Numbered from the stretch's first letter, positions 1-11,619 are shown. The stretch: 64,000 bases of DNA from Prosapia bicincta (GCA_036971475.1 JBAIZL010000008.1:24944982-25008981); one strand, 5' to 3'. Notes: generated by a model from the letters alone, not told the origin. Made by a program: numbers and translations.

Positions 1-646
1 CGTAGGTAAAGCTACCTTGGAGTCAGGCCTTAGGTAAAGCTTCATTGGGGCCAGATTTTAGGTAAAGCAGTCAGCCCTTAAGTAAAGTTACCCAAGAGTC
101 AGGCCTTAGGTTCAGGTATGTTGCTATATCAATTACAGCCTCTGACTAAGACAAATACCTCCATCAATTCTTGGATAAAGCTACCTTGGAGTAGGGTCTT
201 AGGTAAAGTCACCCAGGAGTCGTGCTTGAGGAAAAGCCACCCAAGAGCTAAGCCTTAGGTATAGCGTCCATAGAGCACGGTCTCAGGTAAAAACCATCCA
301 GAAGCCAGCTCTTAAGTAAAGGCACCCTGGAGAAAGGCCTTAGGTAAATTCACACTAGAGACAGTGAAGGCGCCGTGGAGTCAAGCCTTATTTAAATCCT
401 CTCTGGAGCCAGACATTAGGTAAAGCTACCCAAGAGTCGGACCATAGGTTAATCACCTGGTAGTCAGACCTTAGGTAAAGTCATGCCTGAGGGCAGGTCT
501 CAGGTAAAGCCTCTCTGGAAACAGACCATATTTAAAGCTACCTTGAAGCATGACCTCAGGTAAAGCCATCCCGAAGCCAGCCCTTAAGTAAAACCACCCT
601 GGAGAAATGCCTTAGGTAAATTCGCACTAGAGTCAGGCCTTAAGTG
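1..646. repeat. Degenerate ~30-bp minisatellite
   Basis: About 21 diverged units of roughly 29-30 bp. Each is built around TTAGGTAAAG, followed by a CCACCCTGGAG-like stretch and a GTCAGGCC-like stretch. Units differ at many positions and some carry indels, so the array is old. It runs off the left edge of the window, so its true start is unknown. No coding potential was seen. Confidence 0.85.
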
Positions 647-737
647 GGGGGTTGTTTATAATAATATATGAAATTACTCAAAAAATGATCGGTTAGATCA
701 AATGACCAACGTTCCCACTAAACAACTGTCTTACGCT

Positions 738-806
738 AAGTTTAACCGACCAACATACACGAAGTTCAAACGAACAACATTTACACCAAGTTCAAATAGT
801 CAACAG
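738..806. repeat. Three diverged ~24-26-bp direct repeats
   Basis: AAGTTYAAAC-like units begin at 738, 762 and 788, each followed by an ACCAACAT-like stretch. They lie between two larger minisatellites. The 74-codon frame over this stretch (702-926) is composed of these repeats and I do not regard it as a gene. Confidence 0.5.
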
Positions 807-879
807 TCTGTGCGGGGAATCGGCCTATCACATTGCAGGCGCTCGGTAGGCTTACGCAACACAACGCAAACGGTCGCTG

Positions 880-1815
880 TAAGACGTGAAGGCTTATATA
901 CGATGTTAAGCCAACATGCATTATAGCCCACATACTGTGTTAAACAAATATGCATGTAAGCCTACATACATACTATGCTAAGTCGACATACATGAATCCC
1001 TAAATGCGCCTACTATAAGGCCTACTATGTCGGTAAACCACTGGCCCAAGCCTTTGTGATCTGAGCCTAACACACATTTACACCTCTTCTATCAGGTAGA
1101 GCCTCGGGCAAGCAACCGTATAATATGGGAAGTACTATATGGTATAGCTACCAATGCATACCACCATAGCTATGTAAAGGCAGCTAGCTACCAATGCATA
1201 ACCTATCACACCCACATAGGTCAACAAATATTACAATATAATTTAAAAAAGTCACGCAACCTATATACATACAGTGCTAAGCCAACATTCATGTTAACCT
1301 ATATGGGCATATATACTATGTTAAGCCAGCATGCAATATACTCTAAATAGCCATATATACGCTGTTAAACCAATATGCAGGTTAACCTATATACATCCTG
1401 TATTAGGCCAATATTCCCGTTACCCACATAGGCCTATATAATATGTTAAGCCAAAATGAATGATAGCCTATATAGTGTGATAAACAAATATGCGTGTAAA
1501 CCTACATAAATAATATGCTAAGCCTACATACTGTGCTAAACAAATATGCGTGTAAACCTACATAAATACTATGCTAAGCCAACATCGATGCCATCCTACA
1601 TAGGCTTATATACTATGTTAAGCCAGCATACGTGATAGCCCTATATAGTGTGTTAAGCAAATATGCGTGTAAACCAAATAAATACTATGGTAAGCCAACA
1701 TGCATGCTATCATACATAGGCGTATATACTATGTTAAGCCTAAATACATGATAGCCTACATACTGTGTTAAACAAATATGTATGTAAGCTTGCATAGATA
1801 TTATGCTAAGCCGAC
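880..1815. repeat. Degenerate ~115-bp tandem repeat
   Basis: The phrase TATATACTATGTTAAGCC recurs (for example near 1315, 1606 and 1724), each time followed by AACATGCATG-, TGTGTTAAACAAATATGC- and TACTATGCTAAGCC-like segments. The spacing is about 115 bp where two copies are clean, and each unit has related halves. Divergence is high. The stretch 1000-1300 is the most decayed part. Confidence 0.7.
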
Positions 1816-1829
1816 AAGGGCCTACAAAT

Positions 1830-2930
1830 TATAACACATTATATCCAATGCATAGTTTAGCTAATGGTTATCTCAAACTATCCTACGAGTAGCCTGACTA
1901 CAAGTTGCCCACAAATTACCACATAATACCTGATACATAGCCTGGCTAATCATTAACACATAGTATCCGATGCACAACTTGACGATGGGTTAACATATAG
2001 TATCCGATAAGTAGCTTAAGTATGCCCCAACACATAATATCCAGTGCATAGCCTCGCTAAATGGTTAACACATCGTATCCGATGAGAAGTTTGAATACAA
2101 GTTAACACATAATATCCAGTGCATAGCCTGGCTAATGACCAACATATAGTATCCGATGCATAGCTGGGGTAATGGTTAACTAATAGTTAGCTTGACTATG
2201 GGTTAACATATACTATCCGATAAGTTGCTTGACTATAGCCCAACACATAATCTCCAGTGCATAGCCAGGGTAATGTTCATCATGTAGTACCCAATGCATA
2301 GCTAGGCTAATGGTTAACTAATGGTTAGCTTGACTATGGTTAACACATAGTATCCGATGCAGAGCTTGACTAATGGTTAACACATAATATCCAATGTGTA
2401 GCTTGACTAGTGGTTAACACATAATATCCAATGCATAGCTTGGCTATAGGTTAACACATCGTATCCGATGAGTAGATTAATTACAAACTAACACATAGTA
2501 TCCATTGCATAGCTAGGCTAATGGTTAACACATAGTATCCGATGCAGGGCTTGACTATGGGTTATCACATATTATCCGATGTGTAGCTTGACTAGTGGTT
2601 AACACATCCATTGCATAGGCTGGCTAATGACCAACATATATTATCCGATGCATAGCTAGGCTAGTGGTTTACTAATAGTTAGTTTGACTATGGGTTAACA
2701 CATAATATCCGATGTGTAGCTTGACTAATGGTTAACACATAATATCCGATTCATAGCTTGAGTATGTTTTAACAAATAGTATCCAATGCATATATTGACT
2801 ATGGGTTATCACGTAGTATCCGATGAGAAGGTGAATACAAACTAACACATAGTATCCATTGCATAGCTAGACTAATGGCTAACACATAGTAGCCGTTGTG
2901 TAGCTTTACTACAAGTTAACACAAAATATC
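1830..2930. repeat. Degenerate ~37-46-bp minisatellite
   Basis: Roughly 28 diverged units carry GGTTAACACATAGTATCCGA and then TGCATAGCTTGACTA. Spacing is mostly 37-38 bp, with some longer units. Variants such as GTGTAGCTT and GAGTAGATT are intermixed. The array stops sharply near 2930, where unique sequence begins. Confidence 0.8.
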
Positions 2931-4083
2931 ATTATGTAATTTGGAACAACTTTTCTAGAGAAGAAATGGTGATCTAAGAGTCTAGATCCACGCTGATGTC
3001 GCAAAGTGTAGCGGAACTTTCACATCTCGTTTATTTACTAATAAAACATCTCTTCTAATGACTCAGTGTCATTTCTTTATTAGTTACTACACTCTTACTT
3101 ACTCGGAAATAATATGGAAAATACTTTTTAAAGACAAGAGCTCGCCCTTCAGGTTTTTTCTGAATAGTTTCTACATTGAATAATCGTCATGAGAAGGTAA
3201 TTTTACAGTACATACCTGTGTTTACGTCTCTCATGGTTGAAAGGTCTACGAGTTTGGTTTTCCAAAAATAACTACAGAATTGTTTGGAGCAAAAATGATT
3301 GCTAATATCAGATTAGAGATTGCACGCAAAAAAAAAGAAAGTTTTCAGTTATATCCAGAACATCAAACATACTTACTGAAAAGTTTGTTTTTATTAATCG
3401 TACTGTGTTTATTAAAGTGGCTTCCATGTCTATCAGTCTTTCTACGTTTTCACAACCAATCGGCAGACTGACTTTTGTCTTCCTTCCAAATTGTATTATC
3501 CCGGAAAACATCCGGAACACTGACATCCGGATAATCGAGGGTGATACTATGGAATGAAGTTAGTAAACAGTGCACGAGTGAAGATCCTACAGATAACTAA
3601 GTACACAATAAATCTTTCTTTACAACGATTAAAGTGTTGTTAGGTAGTTTTAGAGCACAACATGTTGTAGTGACCTGTGTTCCGTGTAGGTCGTAATAAA
3701 GTAGGGTCGTAAACGTGGAGTACTTTATGACCAATTTAATCTACATTCAACGCCTACTGTATTTGCGAGTGTAAGAGTGAGGAGGAGGAGAGAGAGAAAT
3801 ATAGTAGAGTATGAGCATATAAAATAACACTGTTATGAAAACTTAAACCTTTAAAATTATAAAACATTTTCTCAGACACTGAAATACAAATATATACGTT
3901 TTTGTTCAAATTAATCTTTAAATTAAATGAAGCTAAATCCAAAGAAATTTCAGAAACAACTTGTGAAGTAAAGAATTGAAAATATTGTAAAAGGCATCCT
4001 TATACTGGACTTACAATATTGTATAAAACAAACTATTTTTATACAAAAATCTATACAGAGCACAGTAGCGTAATTATAATCTT
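2931..4083. other. Unique AT-rich DNA, no gene recognised
   Basis: Short frames at 3280-3471 (+), 3308-3526 (-) and 3754-3942 (-) lack family resemblance and overlap one another. I see no exon, RNA gene or transposon ends here. Confidence 0.5.
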
Positions 4084-4207
4084 TAAACAACAATAACCCT
4101 TGCTACAAATATTTATACAATCTGTTTGTAACCTTCTATAGATGCTAACTGTGTTAGCGAAATGTACATCAAGTTAAAACATTTATAGCAAGGGTTAATG
4201 TTGTTTA
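4084..4207 (+). repeat. Foldback element with hammerhead-like hairpin
   Basis: Arms 4084-4110 and 4181-4207 are inverted copies matching at about 25 of 27 positions. Between them, GATG (4141-4144) leads into a GCTAAC/GTTAGC stem with a TGT loop (4144-4158), followed directly by GAAATGTACATC (4159-4170). The same GAAATGTACATY tail follows similar hairpins near 20161 and 50693. The resemblance to Penelope-type hammerhead motifs is an inference; here the 5' core is CTATAGA rather than CTGANGA, so it is degenerate. Confidence 0.5.
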
Positions 4208-5843
4208 TTGGTTAAACGATTTTTACGCGTATGTTTTCACTAAACTTATATGTGAACATATCTGCAGATCGCTATAGTGAACACGTACTCATTCCAATCG
4301 CTTTAAGCGGGTTGAAATAGGTAGGGAAAATACTGTACTCGAGAAGAGCCAAGAAGAGGTGAAGATTAACTCCCTTGAAAGGATATAAGGTTTATTATTC
4401 TTTTATCGCTTAAAAAATATGGTAAATTAGTAAATTTTGTAACAAATTTTATATAATTCAAAACTCTCAAAAGAAATATAAATATTGAGTTTTCAGATAA
4501 ACAAAACTACAATTACCAGAACTTTAATAAACACGCGTGGGCTACTCAATGCCTATAAATACTTCAAAAGCATAACTAACTTTCTTTAGCAATGACCTCA
4601 TATTTAACTAAACAAAACTGCGTTTTAAAAGGTTTTAAAATTTATTTCCACTTTATCCTAAAATGTATCTAAATATTTTTTTTAATAAATGTTTATATCC
4701 ATACAAATTTAGACTTTATACAAAAGCTTGTTTTGAAAAATAAACTACATCAGGCCCAACTGAAAAGAGTTAAACCAACTATTAATTAATGTATATTTTA
4801 ATGTTTCATTCATGAATTGCTATCGAAGATAAATGACTATGCAAAATTTGAGCTTAGTGTGTATTTGGGAAGTGGGCAAACAATCGATTATAAGATTTAA
4901 CCTGGAAGGTCAAAGCGAGTTAGATAAAAGTGTACTAAAATATAAAACATAAATCTTTCAAGATATAAAGAAAAATGACAGCTGACCGAATAAGCATCAT
5001 GCCTGCGTAGCTCTAAGGTTAGCGTCTATCTGGGGGACAATTGTGTTACTTTTCAAAAAATATTTAATTTCCAAATCTTCACATTATTTTGCGACATCAA
5101 TGATTACTGGGATCTAACCCTTAACCCAAATGAAAATTTATAATTAATAAATGTCACTGTAACGCTTAAAATTAGACAGAAGGTGACAAAACATATGAAT
5201 TACATATAATCTTATTTTAAAATATTCCAAATTTTAATAGCATAAGTGCGGACTACGTAACCGAGTACTTAGCTTTGACAGATCGCACAAGATGTTTCGT
5301 GTACTACCACTTCTGAAAACATGTTACACTTTTAGAAACATCTATACATCAACAGCATCTGCATCCGATATGTCTACACATATCATTATTGTTTGTTATT
5401 TCACACCAAAGCTAATTTAACATCAAATTTATATAATATTGACAGTGACATGCAAGTCAGTGTTTTGCCAGTCCTTATCATGTTTGTAGGAAAGTATTTA
5501 TACTGACCCTCTACCTCCCACCTCGCCTACTGTCACCACTCAAGGCCAAGTGAACGGTTACGTAGTCCCTACAAGACTTCAAGGAGCAATAAATTTAAGG
5601 ATGTATAGGTTGGTATTTGTATAGCACAGTTTTAGTAATACTTAAAGATGGGGTATTTATTTATTTAGAAATACTTTTAAAAGTGGGTTTGTTATAAAAT
5701 ATAGTATGAATTTATTCTGTTAACAATAAAACTATAAGGGAAACGTTTTTGTCTTATTACTTTAATTTATTCTTATTTTGTATAAAAATTGTATAGGCAT
5801 AATATTTAATTATTATTATATTGTATAAATATTCTGTATGCAT

Positions 5844-5875
<32 letters not shown>

Positions 5876-6688
5876 CTTGATTAAATGTAAATGTTTCTCT
5901 TGGAGTCAGAGTGTAACGGGAAATGTTGATTTGCTTACGAGTTTAGTCGTCAAGGCCAGAACAGGCAAAAGGTTTTATCGGTATGTTTACCAACATTTAC
6001 ACTCAAAAAGGTTTTATACTCTAAACAATAAATATCTACTTAAGAGAAGGTGCGACAAATAGAGATTATCGATAGTATGTTTTATTAGTGTTATGTTTAT
6101 TATTATCTTAGTTAGATTTCATCTGTGATAGAATTGTTAGTTGTAATAAAATTGTTGTTTTTATTGTTACTGTTTGTTACAACAATATTGTTGGTCATTA
6201 ACAAGAATATAATTCTGTATTTTCTAAAAATTGTTAAAAAGAAAAATGGTCCCATAAGCACAATCGAAAAAATTTCTAATTGTTTAAAATAATTTTGAAA
6301 ATGTTTTGAAAATTAATTTTTGTTTATTTGAATCCATATATGGAGAATGTAATTTCGGTACTTTAAATCCTTAACAGTCAACTTTTACTCATTAATTAAG
6401 TTTTCTCAACACCTTCTGATATTTTTACTTGATTTTGTCCCAAATGTCCTGATATTTCGTTTTATTTTCATTTATCCTGACAGGATTATTTCCTGAAGGG
6501 ACACCCTCTCACGTTCTCACAGGCATTTGAATTGGCCATAATTTCAACTGATAAACTTGAAAAGTAATAGAATGACTGCGATTTCATGGGAATTAAGTAC
6601 TAATGCATTCGTGATAAGTTCAAGACTTGTTCTATAATTTTTTAAATTTTATTCACAATACGAGTAGTAATGGTTTTATTTATATTTC
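4208..6688. other. Unique AT-rich DNA, no gene recognised
   Basis: Contains one pure TA microsatellite, at 5851-5875. The 74-codon frame 5838-6062 starts inside that microsatellite and shows no family resemblance. No exon, RNA gene or transposon end was recognised. Confidence 0.5.
5851..5875. repeat. (TA)n microsatellite
   Basis: An uninterrupted run of about 12 TA dinucleotides. Confidence 0.95.
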
Positions 6689-8595
6689 GATTTCCATCAG
6701 TTAACTGATTTACACTTCCACTCACTTACTTACAGATTTCCATCAGTTACTGATTTACACTTCCACTCACTTACTTACAAATTCCCATCAGTTAACTGAT
6801 TTACACTTCCACTCACTTACTTACAGATTTCCATCAGTTAACTGGTTTACACTTTCACTCACTTACAGATTTCCATCAGTTAACTGGTTTACACTTCCAC
6901 TCACTTACTTACAGATTTCCATCAGTTAACTGGTTTACACTTCCACTCACTTACTTACAGATTTCCATCAGTTAACTGATTTACACTTCCACTCACTTAC
7001 TTACAGATTTCCATCAGTTAACTGGCTTACACTTCCACTCACTTACTTACATATTTAAATCAGTTAACTGATTTACACTTCCACGCACTTACTTACAGAT
7101 TTCCCTCAGTTAACTGGTTTACACTTCCACTCACTTACTTACAGATTTCCATCAGTTAACTGGTTTACACTTCCACTCACTTACTTACAGATTTCCATCA
7201 GTTAACTGATTTACACTTCCACTCACTTACTTTCAGATTTCCATCAGTTAACTGATTTACACTTCCACTCACTTACTTACAGATTTCCATCAGTTAAATG
7301 ATTTACACTTCTACGCACTTCTTACAGATTTCCATCAGTTAACTGATTTACACTTCCACTCACTTACTTACAGATTTCCATCAGTTAACTGGCTTACACT
7401 TCCACTCACTTACTTACAGATTTCCATCAGGTAACTGATTTACACTTCCACTCACTTACTTACAGATTTCCATCAGTTAACTGGTTTACACTTCCACTCA
7501 CTTACTTACAGATTTCCATCAGTTAACTGATTTACTTTTAATTTAGCTCACTTACTTACAGATTTCCATCAGTTAACTGGTTTACACTTCCACTCACTTA
7601 CTTACAGATTTCCATCAGTTAACTGATTTACACTTCCACTCACTTACTTACAGATTTCCATCAGTTAACTGGCTTACACTTCCACTCACTTACTTACATA
7701 TGTAAATCAGTTAACTGATTTACACTTCCACGCACTTACTTACAGATTTCCCTCAGTTAACTGGTTTACACTTCCACTCACTTACTTACAGATTTCCATC
7801 AGTTAACTGGTTTACACTTCCACTCACTTACTTACAGATTTCCATCAGTTAACTGGCTTACACTTCCACTCACTTACTTACAGATTTCCATCAGTTAACT
7901 GATTTACACTTCCACTCACTTACTTACAGATTTCCATCAGTTAAATGATTTACACTTCTACGCACTTCTTACAGATTTCCATCAGTTAACTGATTTACAC
8001 TTCCACTCACTTACTTACAGATTTCCATCAGTTAACTGGCTTACACTTCCACTCACTTACTTACAGATTTCCATCAGGTAACTGATTTACACTTCCACTC
8101 ACTTACTTACAGATTTCCATCAGTTAACTGGTTTACACTTCCACTCACTTACTTACAGATTTCCATCAGTTAACTAGTTTACACTTCCACTCACTTACTT
8201 ACAGATTTCCATCAGTTAACTGGTTTACACTTCCACTCACTTACTTACAGATTTCCATCAGTTAACTGATTTACTTTTAATTTAGCTCACTTACTTACAG
8301 ATTTCCATCAGTTAACTGATTTACACTTCCACTCACTTACTTACAGATTTCCATCAGTTAACTGGTTTACACTTCCACTCACTTACTTACAGATTTCCAT
8401 CAGTTAACTGATTTACACTTCCACTCACTTACTTACAGATTTCCATCAGCTAACTGGTTTACACTTCCACTCACTTACTTACAGATTTCCATCAGTTAAC
8501 TGATTTACTTTTAATTTAGCTCACTTACTTACAGATTTCCATCAGTTAACTGATTTACACTTCCACTCACTTACTTACAGATTTCCATCAGTTAA
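6689..8595. repeat. 46-bp satellite, left part
   Basis: About 41 units of 46 bp, with the segments ACTTCCACTCACTTACTTAC, AGATTTCCATCAG and TTAACTGGTTTAC. Every unit carries GTTAAC inside a near-palindrome (ATCAGTTAACTGAT). Variant units recur: one with TTACTTTTAATTTAGC (near 7530, 8270 and 8508) and one with ATATTTAAATCAG (7051 and 7698). The two ATAT variants lie 647 bp (14 units) apart, which shows a block duplication. The array is cut at 8595 by the piggyBac insertion and resumes in phase at 11215. Confidence 0.95.
8592..8595. other. Left TTAA target-site duplication
   Basis: TTAA directly abuts the left terminal repeat and lies within the GTTAAC of a 46-bp satellite unit. The matching copy is 11215-11218. 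Confidence 0.92.
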
Positions 8596-8607
8596 CACAT
8601 TCACTGC
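8596..8607 (+). repeat. piggyBac left terminal inverted repeat
   Basis: CACATTCACTGC is the exact reverse complement of the right end. Beyond 12 bp the two ends diverge (TAAA versus GGCC). Confidence 0.92.
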
Positions 8608-8747
8608 TAAAAATTTAACAATAAGATGTCTATAATGCTAACAAATTTTTTTACTGTAAACCTTACCTTTAGGTGTAGGATGTTGGAATGTGATGGTCAA
8701 AAGTTCCACATTTCGTTAATAGCTAATCACATGACGTCATAAGTTTT

Positions 8748-8765
8748 GCCCCCACCGGTGGGGGC
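8748..8765. promoter_or_regulatory. Left subterminal GC-rich palindrome of piggyBac
   Basis: GCCCCCACCGGTGGGGGC is a perfect 18-bp palindrome about 150 bp inside the left end, in otherwise AT-rich DNA. Related copies lie at 10987-11004, 11140-11157 and 11181-11198. It is a candidate transposase-binding or end-synapsis site (inference). Confidence 0.5.
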
Positions 8766-8827
8766 TTAGCACCCAAGGTTGCATCAGTAATGTTCAACTG
8801 TCACTAAATCACTTTATATCACCTCTA

Positions 8828-8833
8828 TTTATT
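8828..8833 (-). terminator. Candidate poly(A) signal of the transposase gene
   Basis: The plus-strand TTTATT reads AATAAA on the minus strand, about 230 bp past the stop codon and still inside the element. This is the expected position for the transcript's 3' end. The hexamer is common in AT-rich DNA, so support is moderate. Confidence 0.4.
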
Positions 8834-9064
8834 ACAAAAAACATTTTTCATACATTCACAATGCTTCTTTTGTCAATTGACATATTTACATTATATAAAC
8901 ATACTAATCCTATCTCTGACATTTGTTGTCTGCACCCTAGACCTGCTGTTTGTAACACTTGTAACACTGATTGTAAAGTTTAAACTAAATCACTGTCTAA
9001 TTTACTACTATATACAAACAATACAAAAGGCTATGTACACAACCCATCCATCTGAGCTTGTTTC

Positions 9065-10681
9065 TTATTTCATTTCGTGAAACTTTTTGAAGCATTCCTG
9101 TAAACATAGCCCAGGCTGTTCTGGGCATTGATCACAAAAATAGGAGGTTTTTACTTTTTTTCCTTGTTTGGTGCACACCCTACACTGCTTTCTCTTTAGC
9201 CTGTTACTCGTGTCCCGTTCTTCAGACCTTTTCGGCATATGAGGTATTGATGTCAATCTTCTCTGTGTTGGGCTGGGGACAGGTACAACTCTTGGTGGCA
9301 AAATACCCCTGATGACTTCAAGTCTAAAATCATACATGGTCATTTTCCTGATATGCATGCAGTACAATTTGTGAGCGTTTATTAGCATCATTTGAATAGC
9401 ATGCACAAATAACTTTTTGTACCATCGTAATGTTTTACGTTCAAATGGATAATATGCTGCCATTTGGTCAGAGCGATCAACTCCTTTCATGAAGGCGTTA
9501 TATTTTATAATGGGTAATGGCTTTTCTTTGGAGCGTCCTCTCTTGTCCAAGAACGTGACCATGTCGTTTTCATATTCTGTGGAAATATATGATACAGTTC
9601 TTTTATCTCTCCATTTGCCAATCATGACACCTTCCCCATATCTAGCAATAGTTTCACCTTTTTTTAGGTTGGCACATTTCACATCAGTAGGAACATTCCT
9701 CCGGTCAACTCTCAGAGTTCCTGTGCAGTATGTTTCTCGTGATAATAATTTGGCAGCAAGGGAAAAACTATTATAAAAGTTATCCATGTACAACGAATGT
9801 CCGTGGCCTAACTTATCTTTCATGAGGTGTAAAACAACTTTTTCTGTGTGTCCTTTACCAGAAAGCTTATCCTCGGAGCCAGAATATACAATGAACTTGA
9901 TAATCAATCCATGAGGCTCTGTTAGGCTGTAAAGTTTAATTCCATATTTATGTCGTTTATTCTTGATATATTGTCTGAAGATCAAACGACCTCTCCAAAG
10001 TATCATCGCTTCATCGAGGGACAGCTCTCGTTGTGGATAATAAATTCCTAGCAATTTTGTATTGAAATAATCTATTACATTTCTGATTTTGTCCAATCGG
10101 TCATTTGAATTTTCACGTTTTTTCTGAAAGTAAAGGCAGCGTAAAATCAATAGAAATCTGTCACGGCTCATACAATCAGCAAAACACTTGAGACCAAATA
10201 GCCAGTCCTTTTTCCAGTAATCCTGAACACGATTCAATCTTATTGTTCCTGTATGAGTAAGAAGGCCTAAAAATATTTTTAGTTCAGGCACTGTTAAATC
10301 TTTCCATTCATTTATTCGAGATTTGGGAGTCAAATTAGAATTAAAAAATATCTCAAAGGCATGAGAGTTTGTGTATTGTACTATATTTTCAAGGAAAACG
10401 TCATCTAACATAAGGTAAAACCAATCAATCGGTGTATCGCCAGGAATGGGCACTAAAAGGCTATTTACTTTTGTGAACTGAATTGGTCGAGGTCCACTAC
10501 TAGTCACACACCATGTTGGAGGCATAACACCAACATCAGGATCATCATCACTTGTCTCTAAATTAGAGTCAGAATCTGAACTGATATTACCTGATGTAAT
10601 GTCCGAGTCATCGTCTAGAAAATCTTCGACGTCATCAGAAACATTAACATCCCTTGAGGTTCCTGGTACACTTGGATCCAT
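9065..10681 (-). CDS. piggyBac-family transposase, intact, 538 aa
   Basis: This enzyme would excise and insert its element at TTAA sites in the nucleus. The N terminus is acidic and low in complexity (about residues 10-50, many D and S), as is common in the family. The RNase-H-like catalytic core shows all the expected acidic residues: D223 in SLDEAMILWRGR, D300 in YMDNFYNS, D402 and D405 in KGVDRSDQM. The C terminus is a cysteine-rich zinc-binding domain with C500, C503, C516, C519, C526, C530 and H535, ending 3 residues later. A length near 540-600 is usual for the family. The start ATG (10679-10681) is the first in the frame and follows an A-rich leader. There is no internal stop or frameshift, so the protein looks functional. 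It is the only gene inside the element whose ends are at 8596 and 11214. The frame at 9489-9776 (+) is a shadow of it. Confidence 0.96.
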   Translation of the reverse strand: MDPSVPGTSRDVNVSDDVEDFLDDDSDITSGNISSDSDSNLETSDDDPDVGVMPPTWCVTSSGPRPIQFTKVNSLLVPIPGDTPIDWFYLMLDDVFLENIVQYTNSHAFEIFFNSNLTPKSRINEWKDLTVPELKIFLGLLTHTGTIRLNRVQDYWKKDWLFGLKCFADCMSRDRFLLILRCLYFQKKRENSNDRLDKIRNVIDYFNTKLLGIYYPQRELSLDEAMILWRGRLIFRQYIKNKRHKYGIKLYSLTEPHGLIIKFIVYSGSEDKLSGKGHTEKVVLHLMKDKLGHGHSLYMDNFYNSFSLAAKLLSRETYCTGTLRVDRRNVPTDVKCANLKKGETIARYGEGVMIGKWRDKRTVSYISTEYENDMVTFLDKRGRSKEKPLPIIKYNAFMKGVDRSDQMAAYYPFERKTLRWYKKLFVHAIQMMLINAHKLYCMHIRKMTMYDFRLEVIRGILPPRVVPVPSPTQRRLTSIPHMPKRSEERDTSNRLKRKQCRVCTKQGKKVKTSYFCDQCPEQPGLCLQECFKKFHEMK

Positions 10682-10986
10682 TTTTTTTGTATTGAAAAAT
10701 ATTAAAAATAATATAGTAGATAAAAAATTAATTACACACTATAGATTATAATCACACACGAATATAAATGTTCGGGACACTATATGCACTGACACGTTGG
10801 GGTGGAGAAATTCGGCAACACTAAAAACAGGCACAGCAGAAAATGAAATGTGATAATTACAAAGAAATGTGATAATGCTCCACAAAATATGCACAAAAGT
10901 ATATCAAATGTTCACAAAATTTATACACAAATATAAAATAACAAGAGGTAATCAAAAGTCTCAGTAAGTTAGAGCGTGGTAGATTT

Positions 10987-11004
10987 GCACCCTCTGGTGG
11001 GGGC
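10987..11004. promoter_or_regulatory. Internal copy of piggyBac GC-rich motif
   Basis: GCACCCTCTGGTGGGGGC is a diverged copy of the subterminal palindrome. It lies about 210 bp from the right end and upstream of the transposase start, so it could act in transposase binding or in promoter control (inference). Confidence 0.4.
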
Positions 11005-11139
11005 ACCGCAATACGGTAGATATCGAAACCAACGCAGCACAAAATGAGGTTAGGTTACTATGTAATAATGCGAGAAAGAATAGTCCGGCTGTGACGAATG
11101 GCTAGGCTACACTGACCTTATCAATACACATACCCTTTA

Positions 11140-11198
11140 GCCCCCTCCGGTGGGTGCGCCGCCATTCTGTGATAGCGGCTGCACCCACCGGTGGGGGC
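11140..11198. promoter_or_regulatory. Paired right subterminal GC-rich motifs of piggyBac
   Basis: Two copies lie 41 bp apart: GCCCCCTCCGGTGGGTGC (11140-11157) and GCACCCACCGGTGGGGGC (11181-11198). The second is only 4 bp from the right terminal repeat. The single left copy is about 150 bp from its end, so the two ends are asymmetric, as in many piggyBac elements. Confidence 0.5.
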
Positions 11199-11202
11199 GG
11201 CC

Positions 11203-11214
11203 GCAGTGAATGTG
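11203..11214 (-). repeat. piggyBac right terminal inverted repeat
   Basis: GCAGTGAATGTG is the exact reverse complement of 8596-8607 and is followed immediately by TTAA. Confidence 0.92.
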
Positions 11215-11218
11215 TTAA
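11215..11218. other. Right TTAA target-site duplication
   Basis: The second copy of the TTAA at 8592-8595. The satellite continues in phase from here. Confidence 0.92.
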
Positions 11219-11619
11219 CTGGTTTACACTTCCACTCACTTACTTACAGATTTCCATCAGTTAACTGGTTTACACTTCCACTCACTTACTTACAGATTTA
11301 CATCAGTTAACTAGTTTACACTTCCACTCACTTACTTACAGATTTCCATCAGTTAACTGGTTTACACTTCCACTCACTTACTTACAGATTTCCATCAGTT
11401 AACTAGTTTACACTTCCACTCACTTACTTACAGATTTCCATCAGTTAACTGGTTTACACTTCCACTCACTTACTTACAGATTTCCATCAGTTAACTAGTT
11501 TACACTTCCACTCACTTACTTGCAGATTTCCATCAGTTAACTGGTTTACACTTCCACTCACTTACTTACAGATTTCCATCAGTTAACTGATTTACTTTTA
11601 ATTTAGCTCACTTACTTAT
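11215..11619. repeat. 46-bp satellite, right part
   Basis: About 9 further units of the array interrupted by piggyBac. They alternate AACTGGTTTAC and AACTAGTTTAC variants, a 92-bp dimer pattern. The last unit is the TTACTTTTAATTTAGC variant also seen in the left part, after which the sequence becomes unique. Confidence 0.93.

Larger units (their letters stand above)
8596..11214. mobile_element. Complete piggyBac DNA transposon, 2,619 bp
   Basis: The element is bounded by TTAA on both sides and ends in perfect 12-bp inverted repeats, CACATTCACTGC (8596-8607) and GCAGTGAATGTG (11203-11214). Inside is one uninterrupted transposase gene on the minus strand (9065-10681). Copies of a GC-rich motif built on CCACCGGTGGGGGC sit near both ends. 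The 46-bp satellite on either side rejoins exactly at TTAA if the element is removed, which is the expected structure of a clean cut-and-paste insertion. An intact gene, intact ends and an exact target duplication suggest a recent and possibly still mobile copy; that last point is inference. Confidence 0.95.

Noticed and set aside
9489..9776. A 95-codon plus-strand frame inside the piggyBac element
   Set aside because: It lies entirely antisense to the transposase and shows no independent motifs.
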